NCBI RefSeq assembly: GCF_019966545.1
Contig: NZ_JAIMIC010000003.1
Location: forward strand, 1 to 64,000
Direction: 5' to 3'
DNA: 64,000 bases
From: Heliomarina baculiformis
Lineage (GTDB): Bacteria > Pseudomonadota > Alphaproteobacteria > Rhodobacterales > Rhodobacteraceae
Positions 34,931 through 43,466 of this stretch are shown in pieces. Below the pieces are notes generated by a model, which saw only the letters and a program-made list of their open reading frames with translations, was not told the DNA's origin and ran no database searches. How positions within the stretch are numbered: position 1 is the stretch's first letter; each line of letters opens with the position of its first letter. Position numbers and translations under genes: made by a program.

Positions 34931-35632
34931 ATGACAATCGAGGCGATCATTTTCGACAAGGACGGCACGCTGTTCGATTTCGCTGCGACCTGGGTGGCCT
35001 GGGCCGAAGGGTTTCTTCTGCGCGCGACGGATGGGGATCGCGCCCGCGCGGCCAGGATTGGTGATGCCATCGGGTTCGATCTCGAGGCGCGGGAGTTCTC
35101 GCCCGAGAGCATCGTCATCGCGGGTACGCCCATCGAGGTGACCGAGGTGCTCGCGCCCCATTTCCCCGAGCTGAGCCGTGAAGACCTGTTCCGGATGCTG
35201 AACGAAGAGGCCGAGATCGCGCCGCAGGCCGAAGCTGTGCCGCTGGCGGCTTTTCTTGAGCAGTTGAAAGGGTTTGGCCTGCGTCTTGGGGTAGCGACGA
35301 ATGACGCGGAAAGCCCGGCGCTGGCCCATCTGGACGAGGCCGGCGTGCGCGGGATGTTCGATTTCATCGCCGGGTGCGACAGCGGTCACGGAGCCAAGCC
35401 CGCGCCCGGACAATTGCTGGCCTTTTCCAAGCAGATCGGCGTGGCGCCGGAGCGGATCGTGATGGTGGGTGACAGTACCCATGATCTATTTGCGGGGCGC
35501 GCGGCGGGGATGAAGACCATCGGGGTGCTGACCGGCATGGCGGTTGAGGGTGATCTGGCGCCGCATGCGGATGTGGTGCTGCCCGATATCGGGCATATCC
35601 CCGCATGGCTGGGGCGCTGCTCCGTCAATTAA
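34931..35632 (+). CDS. HAD-family phosphatase (phosphoglycolate-phosphatase-like)
   Basis: 233 residues. HAD motif I is FDKDGTLFDF (nucleophile Asp plus acid/base Asp), motif II LGVATND, motif III Lys in HGAKPAPGQL and motif IV MVGDSTHDLFAGRAAG. The helical cap between motifs I and II is Gph-like. The substrate is unknown. It forms a tight pair with the DUF3572 gene. Confidence 0.88.
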   Translation: MTIEAIIFDKDGTLFDFAATWVAWAEGFLLRATDGDRARAARIGDAIGFDLEAREFSPESIVIAGTPIEVTEVLAPHFPELSREDLFRMLNEEAEIAPQAEAVPLAAFLEQLKGFGLRLGVATNDAESPALAHLDEAGVRGMFDFIAGCDSGHGAKPAPGQLLAFSKQIGVAPERIVMVGDSTHDLFAGRAAGMKTIGVLTGMAVEGDLAPHADVVLPDIGHIPAWLGRCSVN

Positions 35633-35749
35633 GGTGACCAAAGGCCGAATTGGCTGGCCTCTATCCGAAAACGACAGATCCTGTCGCAATTGGCGCGGCA
35701 AGCTTTTGACTGCTTTGGCCTTCTGAATGCGCAACAAGCGGAGGTCGTC

Positions 35750-37309
35750 ATGGGTGATACGTTGAGCAGGCGCAAACGCGGCGGCGGCCGGGCCGGCAAT
35801 GCAGCTCGGCGTGGCGGGGCTGTCATCGAGCAGATGCCGTGGCGGCTGCCGATCAATGTGGATCGTCCGACCGAACCGCTCTCGGAGGAAGGGGTGGCCG
35901 CGATCCACGAGGGCGCGATGCGTATCCTCGAAGAGATCGGCGTGGCTTTTCTGAACGAGGAGGCGCTGGAAATCCTGCGCGAGGCCGGGTGCAGCGTTTA
36001 CGGCGACGTGGTGCGCATGGACCGCGCCTTCGTGATGGAGATGATCGTCAAGGCGCCGTCGCAATTCACCATTACCCCGCGCAACCCGGATCGCGAGATC
36101 ATCATGGGCGGCAAATACATGCTGTTCGGCAATGTTTCATCGCCGCCGAATTACTGGGACATGTCGATCGGTCGCAAGGTGGCGGGCACGCGGGAAATGT
36201 GTGCCAACATGTTGAAACTGACGCAGTACTTCAATTGCATCCACTTCGCGGGCGGCTACCCGGTCGAACCCGTCGACATCCATGCGAGCGTGCGCCATCT
36301 GGACGTGCTTTATGACAAGCTGACGCTGACCGACAAGGTGATGCACGCCTATTCGCTGGGGGCCGAGCGAGTCGAGGACGTGATGGAGATGGTGCGCATC
36401 GCGGGCGGGCTGAGCCACGAGGAATTCGAGGCCAAGCCGCGCATGTATACCAATATCAATTCGACCTCGCCGCTGAAGCATGACCATCCGATGATCGACG
36501 GCTGTCTCCGGCTGGTGCGGCGCGGGCAGGCGGTGATCGTGACTCCGTTCACGCTGGCCGGTGCGATGGCGCCGGTGACGATGGCGGGGGCTGTGGCGCA
36601 ATCCATCGCCGAGGCGCTGTGCGCGATTGCCCTTTTCCAATACGTGCGGCCCGGCTGTCCTTGCGGGATCGGGACGTTCACCTCGAACGTCGACATGAAA
36701 TCGGGCGCGCCGGCCTTTGGCACGCCAGAATATATGCGCGCCACGCAGATGACGGGGCAACTGGCGCGGTTCTACGGTCTGCCGATGCGGTCCTCGGGCG
36801 TCTGTGCGGCGAATGTGCCGGACGGGCAGGCGATGTGGGAGACGTCAAACTCGCTTTGGGCGGCGGTGCAGTCGGGCACCAATATGGTTTACCACGCGGC
36901 GGGCTGGCTGGAAGGCGGGCTGATCGCGAGCCCCGAGAAATTCATTATGGATTGTGAGGTCCTGCAGCAGATCCAGCGCTATATGGAGCCTGAGATCTTT
37001 GCGACGGGACCAGAGGAAATCGCGCTGGATGCGATAAAATCGGTGGGCAACGCGGGCCATTTCTTTGGCACGCAGCACACGCAGGATCGTTACACAACAG
37101 CGTTTTACCAGCCGTTCCTTAGCGACTGGAAGAACTATGAGGGCTGGGAGGCGGCGGGTGCGGTCTGGACGCCGGAACGCGCACATGCTCTGTTCAAGCT
37201 CATCATCGAGAATTTCGAAGAACCGCCGATGGACGCGGCGATCCGCGAGGAGCTGGCCGCCTTTGTTGCGCGGCGCAAGGAGGAGGGCGGCGCGCCGACC
37301 GACTTCTGA
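35750..37309 (+). CDS. Trimethylamine methyltransferase (MttB) family protein, non-pyrrolysine
   Basis: 519 residues from ATG 35750. Family features include SEEGVAAIHEGAMRILEEIGVAFLNEEALEIL, HDHPMIDGCL and VKAPSQFTITPRNPDREI. No in-frame amber codon exists, so it belongs to the non-pyrrolysine branch, in which MtgB demethylates glycine betaine onto a corrinoid protein. No corrinoid protein or RamA activator gene is nearby, so the partner is unknown. Carnitine-to-betaine genes lie about 10 kb away, which fits a quaternary-amine role, but that is inference. Confidence 0.85.
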   Translation: MGDTLSRRKRGGGRAGNAARRGGAVIEQMPWRLPINVDRPTEPLSEEGVAAIHEGAMRILEEIGVAFLNEEALEILREAGCSVYGDVVRMDRAFVMEMIVKAPSQFTITPRNPDREIIMGGKYMLFGNVSSPPNYWDMSIGRKVAGTREMCANMLKLTQYFNCIHFAGGYPVEPVDIHASVRHLDVLYDKLTLTDKVMHAYSLGAERVEDVMEMVRIAGGLSHEEFEAKPRMYTNINSTSPLKHDHPMIDGCLRLVRRGQAVIVTPFTLAGAMAPVTMAGAVAQSIAEALCAIALFQYVRPGCPCGIGTFTSNVDMKSGAPAFGTPEYMRATQMTGQLARFYGLPMRSSGVCAANVPDGQAMWETSNSLWAAVQSGTNMVYHAAGWLEGGLIASPEKFIMDCEVLQQIQRYMEPEIFATGPEEIALDAIKSVGNAGHFFGTQHTQDRYTTAFYQPFLSDWKNYEGWEAAGAVWTPERAHALFKLIIENFEEPPMDAAIREELAAFVARRKEEGGAPTDF

Positions 37310-37313
37310 TCTG

Positions 37314-37784
37314 TCAGGGGGTTACGGGCCGCTGCATGGTGATCGAGGTCGGCCTGTCATAGCCCTCATGCGCGGTTTCGCCGGTCTTGACGAAACCCAT
37401 CCTTTCAAAGGCGCGGTGGTTTTCGATTAGCTCCACCCGCGTTTGCAATTCAAGCCGGGGCACGCCAAGGGCGCGGGCGCGATCCTCGGCTATGGCAATC
37501 AAGTGATGTGCAAGCCCTTGGCCGCGAAGAGTTTTGTCGGTCGCCAGCTTGCCGATGTAAAGCGCATCGGGCCTGAACGTCAGCACCACGCAGGCGCGGG
37601 GCGGCGGGCCGAGTGACCAGACCTCACCCGTCTCACATGCCTTGGCCAGCGCCTCACGTGTGAGGCGATGCATGGAGGAGGGCGGATCGATCCGGCCCTC
37701 CATATAGGCAAAATTTTCCCGGATCAGGTTCAGAATGCGACCGAGATCAGGATCATCGCGGCTGTGGCGTTTCGGCGTGAACAT
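37314..37784 (-). CDS. GNAT family N-acetyltransferase
   Basis: 156 residues from ATG 37784. The acetyl-CoA-binding motif A is KLATDKTLRGQGLAHHLIAIAED (RGQGLA pyrophosphate loop), with motif B as RVELIENHRAFERMGFVKTG. The substrate is unknown. Its end is 4 bp from the convergent mttB-like gene. Confidence 0.85.
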   Translation of the reverse strand: MFTPKRHSRDDPDLGRILNLIRENFAYMEGRIDPPSSMHRLTREALAKACETGEVWSLGPPPRACVVLTFRPDALYIGKLATDKTLRGQGLAHHLIAIAEDRARALGVPRLELQTRVELIENHRAFERMGFVKTGETAHEGYDRPTSITMQRPVTP

Positions 37785-37942
37785 GGGCCTATCTGAGCGG
37801 GTTTCCGGCGACCGGCAAGGCGGAAAACCGAAATATAGCTTTATTTGCCGTCGGTAAGCGGCAGGTTCGTAAAGTTTTATCATTGGCCGTTTCTTAACGT
37901 CTGAGCGCCATATGCTAACCCGACTTTCAACAAGGGTTCGCG

Positions 37943-38530
37943 ATGCACGGCCTGATCAACAAGGCAGTCGAGACATTTTTCTGGCACACCTACGGGGCAG
38001 AGCGCTGGCAGCGCGTCGTCACGACGGCAGAGCTTGGCTTTTCGGAGTTCGAGGCGATGCTGATCTACGACGATGAGCAGTCGGAACGGCTGCTCGAGGT
38101 CGTCTGCGCCGAGATCGGCCGACCGCGCAACGAGGTGCTGGAAGATCTGGGCACTTTTCTCGTTTCCCACCCGATGCTTGAGCCGTTGCGCCGGCTACTG
38201 CGCTTTGGCGGGGTGACCTATGTGGATTTCCTGAATTCCCTCGACGATCTGCCCGACCGGGTCCGTCTGGCGGTGTCGGATCTGCACCTGCCGCAGCTGG
38301 AATTGCAGGAGCATATGCAGGGGCTGTTCAGCCTTGTCTGCGACCCGGACATGCCGGGATTCGCGAATGTCCTTGTCGGGGTGCTGCGGGCGATGGCGGA
38401 TGATTACGGGGCGCTGGTCATGATCGATCATCGCCGACGCCGCGATGGGTCCGAGCTGATCACCATCGCACTGATCGAAACCTCATATGCGGAGGGGCGT
38501 ACATTCGAACTTGGGGCGGGAACGGGATGA
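37943..38530 (+). CDS. H-NOX (heme NO-binding)-like protein lacking the heme ligands
   Basis: 195 residues with H-NOX N-terminus MHGLINKAVETFFWHTYG and the central LRFGGVTYVDFLNSLDDL helix. In canonical H-NOX the proximal heme His lies just after this point (D-x-[VL]-H). Here the aligned residue is Pro104 (LDDLPDRV), and the YxSxR heme-propionate motif is also missing from its expected place (LQEHMQGLFSL). It therefore may not bind heme, or may bind it differently. The last 4 bp overlap a cyclase gene carrying the partner H-NOXA-like domain. Confidence 0.82.
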   Translation: MHGLINKAVETFFWHTYGAERWQRVVTTAELGFSEFEAMLIYDDEQSERLLEVVCAEIGRPRNEVLEDLGTFLVSHPMLEPLRRLLRFGGVTYVDFLNSLDDLPDRVRLAVSDLHLPQLELQEHMQGLFSLVCDPDMPGFANVLVGVLRAMADDYGALVMIDHRRRRDGSELITIALIETSYAEGRTFELGAGTG

Positions 38531-39588
38531 CGCAATCCGACAATCTGGCTGCGATGCTGGATATCATGTGCCCGATGTCGATTTCGGTGGATCAGGACGG
38601 GCGGATCAGGCGCGTGGGGCCGACGCTGCAAAAACTGCGCCCGGATGAGCCCATGCCCGGGCGTTTGCTGCTGGATTTTTTCGAGATCAGGCGGCCCCGC
38701 AACAATAGCAATCTTGCCCGGGTGCTGACCCAACCGGGTGAGCGGCTCGATCTGCGGTTTCTCGATGCGCCGCGCACGGAACTGAAAGGGGTGGTCGCTC
38801 CCTCCCCGGATGGCGAGGGGGCGGTGATCAACCTGTCTTTTGGTATCTCGGTGCTGGATGCGGTTCGGGATTATTCCCTGACCTCGGCGGATTTTCCGGT
38901 GACCGATCTGACGATCGAGATGCTTTACCTCGTGGAGGCGAAATCCGCTGCGATGGAGGCATCGCGCAAGCTGAACCTGCGGCTGCGCGGGGCGATGATC
39001 GCCGCCGAAGAACAGGCCTTTACCGATACGCTGACCGGGCTGCGTAACCGGCGGGCGCTCGATGTGATGGTGCAGCGGCTGATCGACTCGCGCACGCGGT
39101 TCTCGCTGATGCAGCTCGATCTGGATTTCTTCAAACAGGTCAATGACACGCTGGGGCATGCGGCGGGCGACCACGTGCTGCAATGCATCGCCGAGATCAT
39201 GCATGAGGAAACCCGCGAGAGCGATATTATTGCGCGGGTCGGGGGCGATGAATTCGTGATCGTTCTGAACGGGTTGGTGGAAAAACACCGGCTCAGCATG
39301 ATTGCCCGCAAGCTGATCTCGCGGATCAGCAAACCGATCCCGTATGGCGGCGCGAAGTGTCGGGTGTCGGCCAGTATCGGCACGGTGCGCGCGCCAGAAA
39401 CGGGGTTCGTCGATATCGACCTGATATTGCACCAGGCGGATCTGGCGCTTTACGCGGCCAAGCGGTCGGGGCGGGCGACGCATGTGTTCTACAGCTCTGA
39501 CATGGACGACCGGCAGGCGCCGATGGGCGCGCCGGTCCGGCCGGCCCGCGTCGAACTTGACCGTCCGGCAAGACGCAAGCGGAGCTGA
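38527..39588 (+). CDS. Diguanylate cyclase with N-terminal H-NOXA (HNOBA)-like PAS domain
   Basis: 353 residues. The N-terminus (about 10-115) resembles the H-NOX-associated domain of soluble guanylate cyclases: CPMSISVDQDGRIRRVGPTL, LLDFFEIRRP and INLSFGISVLDAVRDY. A signalling helix (about 130-165) leads to a GGDEF domain with an intact RVGGDEF site and a RESD inhibitory RxxD motif five residues before it. With the upstream H-NOX-like protein (4-bp overlap), this is an sGC-like layout with c-di-GMP as output. It should link a gas, redox or other cue to biofilm or motility decisions. Confidence 0.88.
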   Translation: MTQSDNLAAMLDIMCPMSISVDQDGRIRRVGPTLQKLRPDEPMPGRLLLDFFEIRRPRNNSNLARVLTQPGERLDLRFLDAPRTELKGVVAPSPDGEGAVINLSFGISVLDAVRDYSLTSADFPVTDLTIEMLYLVEAKSAAMEASRKLNLRLRGAMIAAEEQAFTDTLTGLRNRRALDVMVQRLIDSRTRFSLMQLDLDFFKQVNDTLGHAAGDHVLQCIAEIMHEETRESDIIARVGGDEFVIVLNGLVEKHRLSMIARKLISRISKPIPYGGAKCRVSASIGTVRAPETGFVDIDLILHQADLALYAAKRSGRATHVFYSSDMDDRQAPMGAPVRPARVELDRPARRKRS

Positions 39589-39907
39589 ACAGGCAGGTCG
39601 CGCGATCGGGGAGAGGGTTCTGCTCCCGGAGAAGGAGGGTGACCTGAGACATCACGCGGAAACGTGAGATTTGCTGCCCGGTATCTCTGGGTCGTGGGCC
39701 GGGCGGAAATATCCTAGACATTCTTCCAATTTCGGCGCGCAGCCTATGCAAGGCTGAATGGCAGAACCGCGCCGAAACCGGCGGCGCAGCCTGTTGCATG
39801 GGCCTTGCTCCGGGCGCGGGGGTCGGATTAGGTTTAACCTGTTGGAAATCCGGCCTTTGCTTCCCCGTCGACCGGGGCGGGAGACGGCGGTCGAAACCGG
39901 GAGTGAC
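39589..39907. other. Intergenic region before the srf-type cluster (319 bp)
   Basis: I see no RNA gene or clear terminator. CAGGTC near 39593 and GACCTG near 39650 could pair distantly. The segment before ATG 39908 holds GGGAG as a ribosome-binding site, and the promoter of the ten-gene operon presumably lies here. An open frame runs through part of it from 39758, but it lacks a start with support. Confidence 0.4.
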
Positions 39908-40594
39908 ATGCGTCTTGCTGTAGCAATCCTTGCGCTGCTGCTTGTGTTGGCAAGCGGCGCGTCGGCCTATCTGGTGCTGCAAGCCTGTGGTGTCCTGTTG
40001 CCGTTGACGGGCACGCGGATCAGCGTCTGCGAAGATCCGGGCCGCGCGGCGGTGCGGGCCGAGCTTGCCGGGGCCTTGCAGGAACGCGATGACCTGAGTG
40101 CGCAGGTCGCCGGGCTTGAACGCGAGATCGCGCTGTTGCAATGCAAGGCCGATCCTCCGCCACCGCCACCACCCCCACCACCGCCGCCGCCGGAAACCCC
40201 GAGCGGGCTTGCCCCTGATGCCTTTGATGAGAATGACATCTCGGTGATGGAAGGCTGCTGGGAGCTGTCCTCGAATTACGATGTGCGCGATATCCGGACG
40301 AACCGGATCACGCGGTTCCGCTACTGGCAGATCTGTTTCGACGAAAACGGCAACGGGCGCGAGGTGATGCGCGCGACAAATGGCACGCGGTGCGAGGGGC
40401 GGCTGAGCGGCACACTGAACAACGGGCAGCTGAGCATGCGCGAGCCGGGAAATCTGCAATGTGACAATGGATCCGAGATTTTCCGGCGCGACGTGTTCTG
40501 CACGCTCGATGCGCAAGGCGTTGCGAATTGCGACAGCCTGCAGCCGGAGATCAACGGCCGCGGTTCGGCCACGCTGCGCCGGGCAGGGAGATAA
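39908..40594 (+). CDS. Srf-cluster anchored protein 1: membrane anchor, coil, poly-Pro, Cys-rich domain
   Basis: 228 residues from ATG 39908 (GGGAG upstream). A membrane anchor (about 3-25) is followed by QACGV, SVCEDP, a short coiled coil ending LEREIALLQC, and a run of 13 prolines. The C-terminal ~110-residue beta-rich domain has regularly spaced cysteines (EGCWELSSN, YWQICFDENGNG, TRCEGRLSG, NLQCDNGS, DVFCTLDAQGVANC). The anchor-Cys-coil module recurs in the YfaP-like protein two genes on. It occupies the position of srfA in srfABC-type loci, but I do not claim homology to enterobacterial SrfA. Function unknown; periplasmic display is inferred. Confidence 0.65.
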   Translation: MRLAVAILALLLVLASGASAYLVLQACGVLLPLTGTRISVCEDPGRAAVRAELAGALQERDDLSAQVAGLEREIALLQCKADPPPPPPPPPPPPPETPSGLAPDAFDENDISVMEGCWELSSNYDVRDIRTNRITRFRYWQICFDENGNGREVMRATNGTRCEGRLSGTLNNGQLSMREPGNLQCDNGSEIFRRDVFCTLDAQGVANCDSLQPEINGRGSATLRRAGR

Positions 40595-40596
40595 GA

Positions 40597-42237
40597 ATGG
40601 CAGAGCATTATCTGGGCAAACTGAAGGTCGACAATGCCGATTTCGTGGAGATCGGCGGCACGCCCGCCCTGGAACAATACGACGCGCTCTACCGGCTGCT
40701 GAGCGAACGCGCCGGGCCGGAAGTTGCCGCGCTTTTCGCCGAGCCGTTGATCAGCCGGGGCAACGATGCCGCGCCGCCGACCGTGTCTTGGTATGGAGAG
40801 GGCGAGGGGCGACCGCTCGAGAGCCTGTCGGGGGCGGAACGGGCGCGGGCCGAAGCCTATCTGGCGGATCATCTGCGGCCCGTTCGGGCGCTGGCCGAAG
40901 AGCCGGGCGGTGCGCTTGCGATGGCGGCGCTGACGGTCTACGGGGCCGAGGATGTAATGGTCGTCGGCGATCGCCCGGTTATCGTCAACTGGGGTCTGAT
41001 GCCGGGGGGGAAGGGCGCGAGCGTAGCGACGCGCCCGGCGCATTATGCCAAGACGCTTGGGAAATTCGTGCCGATGGAGGCCGCCGCGCGTCCTGTGTCC
41101 GAGCCGCCAAAGGCGGTGGCGACGGCGGCCGCCGCGCCGGTCACGCGGGTCGAAACCCGCCGCGTGGTGACGCCGCTGGCCTGGGTGCCGCTGCTTATTC
41201 TGCTTTTACTCGCGGGCGGAACGCTGGCCTGGCTGCTGACGCCGGGGGTACGGCTTTTTGCGGATGACACAGCCCCGGCGGTAACGGATGAGGCGCTTTT
41301 GGCAGCAACGCGGGCCGAGACCGAAGCGCTGAATGCGCGGCGCGATCAGCTGGAGGCGGCGCTAGCCGGAGCGGTCTGCCGCGCGGACGGGCAGTTGATC
41401 CTGCCGGGGGGACTGACGCCCGAAGGTCTTTTGCCGCCCGAACCCGGCGTGCAGCCTGCCGAACGGGCCGAGGCCGCGCCGGATGCGATCCTGCCGAGCC
41501 GCAGCAGCCGGGTGGTTATGCCGGATGAAACCTCGCTTTTGGCGCGGATCGAGGCAAGCACGGTGATGGTGTTGGCTTCGGGCGCGGGGCCGGTTTCGAC
41601 AGGGTCGGGGTTCGTGATCGGGCCGGGGCTGATCGTGACCAACCATCACGTGGTGGAAAATGCGCTGGACGGGGCCGGGCAGGTGCTGGTGACGGGCGAG
41701 GCGCTGGGCGCGCCGCAACCGGCCGAGATCGTCAAGACCCAAGGCCCGCTGGCCGAGACAGGAGGCGATTTCGCTCTGTTGCGTATTGCCGAGACATCGC
41801 TGCCCGCGCTGTCGGTGCATCTGCCCGAAGGTTCGCTGGTGCTGAACAACGTGGTGGCGGCGGGCTATCCGGGCGATGTGCTGGAAACCGATGCCGGGTT
41901 TGCAGCCCTGCGTAGCGGCGATCTGAGCGCGGTGCCGGGGTTGACGGTTACCGACGGGATCGTGAATACAGAGCAGCAATTGTCGCCGACGACCCATGTG
42001 CTGTTGCATTCCGCCGCCTTGTCGAGCGGCAATTCGGGCGGGCCGCTTCTTGATATGTGCGGGCGGCTGGTTGGGGTGAATGCCTTTGTGCGGCAGGGGG
42101 TGATGCAGAACCGGGGCTTTGCGCTGACGACCGGCGATCTGATGGCGTTCCTGAACGGGACGGGGGCCGCGCCCACGGTCGTGTCGGAACCCTGCGCGCC
42201 GGTGGTGGCGCGCCCGGATGTGGCGGTTGGGGAATAG
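40597..42237 (+). CDS. Srf-cluster anchored protein 2: membrane-bound trypsin-like protease
   Basis: 546 residues. N-terminal cytoplasmic domain (about 1-150, ending in VVGDRPVIVNWGLM) similar to that of the next protein; membrane helix near 192-212 (PLAWVPLLILLLLAGGTLAWLL); a coil (about 230-262); then a periplasmic chymotrypsin/DegP-like protease (about 310-530). The catalytic triad is complete: His351 in TNHHVV, Asp391 in GGDFALLRI and Ser480 in SGNSGGPLL. No PDZ domain is present. It starts 2 bp after the preceding gene. It is probably the proteolytic arm of the srf-type system; the target is unknown. Confidence 0.85.
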   Translation: MAEHYLGKLKVDNADFVEIGGTPALEQYDALYRLLSERAGPEVAALFAEPLISRGNDAAPPTVSWYGEGEGRPLESLSGAERARAEAYLADHLRPVRALAEEPGGALAMAALTVYGAEDVMVVGDRPVIVNWGLMPGGKGASVATRPAHYAKTLGKFVPMEAAARPVSEPPKAVATAAAAPVTRVETRRVVTPLAWVPLLILLLLAGGTLAWLLTPGVRLFADDTAPAVTDEALLAATRAETEALNARRDQLEAALAGAVCRADGQLILPGGLTPEGLLPPEPGVQPAERAEAAPDAILPSRSSRVVMPDETSLLARIEASTVMVLASGAGPVSTGSGFVIGPGLIVTNHHVVENALDGAGQVLVTGEALGAPQPAEIVKTQGPLAETGGDFALLRIAETSLPALSVHLPEGSLVLNNVVAAGYPGDVLETDAGFAALRSGDLSAVPGLTVTDGIVNTEQQLSPTTHVLLHSAALSSGNSGGPLLDMCGRLVGVNAFVRQGVMQNRGFALTTGDLMAFLNGTGAAPTVVSEPCAPVVARPDVAVGE

Positions 42238-42240
42238 CGC

Positions 42241-43461
42241 ATGGCCGAAGGCGTGATCGTCACCACCTCGACGGAAGGCTTGCAGCCGCTGGGTTCAGCG
42301 GCGCAGCGGTCCTATGAGCTGGTGAGCGACGCGGTGGCCCGGCGGTTCGGCACCGATTACGGCGCGCTTTTCGCCGAGCCGGTGGCGGCCGAGCATGGCG
42401 ACCGGATCGACTGGCACGGGCCGGTGCATACGGTGCCGCTCGCCGATCTGGGCGAGACCGATCAGGCGACACTAAAAGCGCAACTGGGCGAAATGACCGC
42501 CGCGATCCGGGCCGAGGCGGCGCGGCTTCGCGACAGCGACAGTGCCGATGACCAACGTCTGGGCGAGGCACTGGATTACGCGCTGGAGATTCCCGGCACG
42601 GACATGATTTATGCCGCGCCGGTGGGGGCGGGCTGGGCGCCGGTGCTGGTGCACTGGGCGTGGCTGCGCGACGATGCGCGCGCGGTGCGCGGGGTGCTGA
42701 GCGCGATGGTGCCGCGTCCTGCCGCGCCCGAGGTGGCGGAACAGCGCGAAAGCCGCTTTCCATGGGCCTGGCTGCTCTGGCTCGGGTGGATCCTGCTGGC
42801 GCTGATGATTGCCGCGATCCTCTACCTGCTAATCGCGCCTTGCGGGGTGAAAGGTGGGCGGCTGATCTTTTGCCCGACGGACCCGCAGGCGATTGAGTCC
42901 GCCCTGAGCGAGGGAAGGGTTGCGGCCGATGAAGTCGCCGCGCTGGAACGCGAGATTGCGCTGGTGGATCGGCAATGCCATCCGACGGTGCCGGTGCTTC
43001 CCGCGACGCCCGTGCCGGAGGAGGAAACGCAGGATGAGAAAAATGCCGATCCGTCGAACCCGACGGTGGTCGAGCAGGCCATAGAAGATCGTGGCGCCAG
43101 ACGGGGCGATCTGAATTTCGCGCTGGCCTGGTCGACGCGGGACGATATCGACCTCTACGTGACTTGCCCGAATGGCGCCACCGTGTCCTACCAGAACCGG
43201 ACAGCCTGCGGCGGCGTTTACGATCTGGACGCCAATGTGGTGGAGGCCGAGGCGATCAACGATCCGGTGGAGAATATCGTTTTCGAGGCGGCCGAGCCGG
43301 GGATCTACACGGTGCGCGCCCACCTGCGCAGCGAACGGACATCCGGCGAGAAACAGGTGAATTTGCATGTATTGCGTCGCGATGGACCTTCGTCGAGCTA
43401 TGCAGGTAAGGTGGGGGGAGCAGTGACCGAATGGACGACCAATATCAGCATTTCAAGGTAG
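42241..43461 (+). CDS. Srf-cluster anchored protein 3: membrane protein with YfaP-like periplasmic domain
   Basis: 406 residues. The N-terminal domain (about 1-165) resembles the protease's N-terminus (ALFAEP and VLVHWAWL versus ALFAEP and VIVNWGLM). A membrane helix (about 175-200) is followed by APCGV, FCPTDP and LEREIALVDRQC, almost the same as in anchored protein 1. After a Pro/Glu linker comes a beta-sandwich (about 285-400) of the YfaP/DUF2135 kind: DIDLYVTCPNGATVSYQN, CGGVYDLDAN and PGIYTVRAHLRSE. Binding or scaffold role inferred. Confidence 0.75.
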   Translation: MAEGVIVTTSTEGLQPLGSAAQRSYELVSDAVARRFGTDYGALFAEPVAAEHGDRIDWHGPVHTVPLADLGETDQATLKAQLGEMTAAIRAEAARLRDSDSADDQRLGEALDYALEIPGTDMIYAAPVGAGWAPVLVHWAWLRDDARAVRGVLSAMVPRPAAPEVAEQRESRFPWAWLLWLGWILLALMIAAILYLLIAPCGVKGGRLIFCPTDPQAIESALSEGRVAADEVAALEREIALVDRQCHPTVPVLPATPVPEEETQDEKNADPSNPTVVEQAIEDRGARRGDLNFALAWSTRDDIDLYVTCPNGATVSYQNRTACGGVYDLDANVVEAEAINDPVENIVFEAAEPGIYTVRAHLRSERTSGEKQVNLHVLRRDGPSSSYAGKVGGAVTEWTTNISISR

Positions 43462-43466
43462 GCCCG

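Noticed and set aside
35750..37309. Pyrrolysine-containing MttB
   Set aside because: The frame has no internal amber codon and no pyl genes are nearby, so it is the non-pyrrolysine branch.
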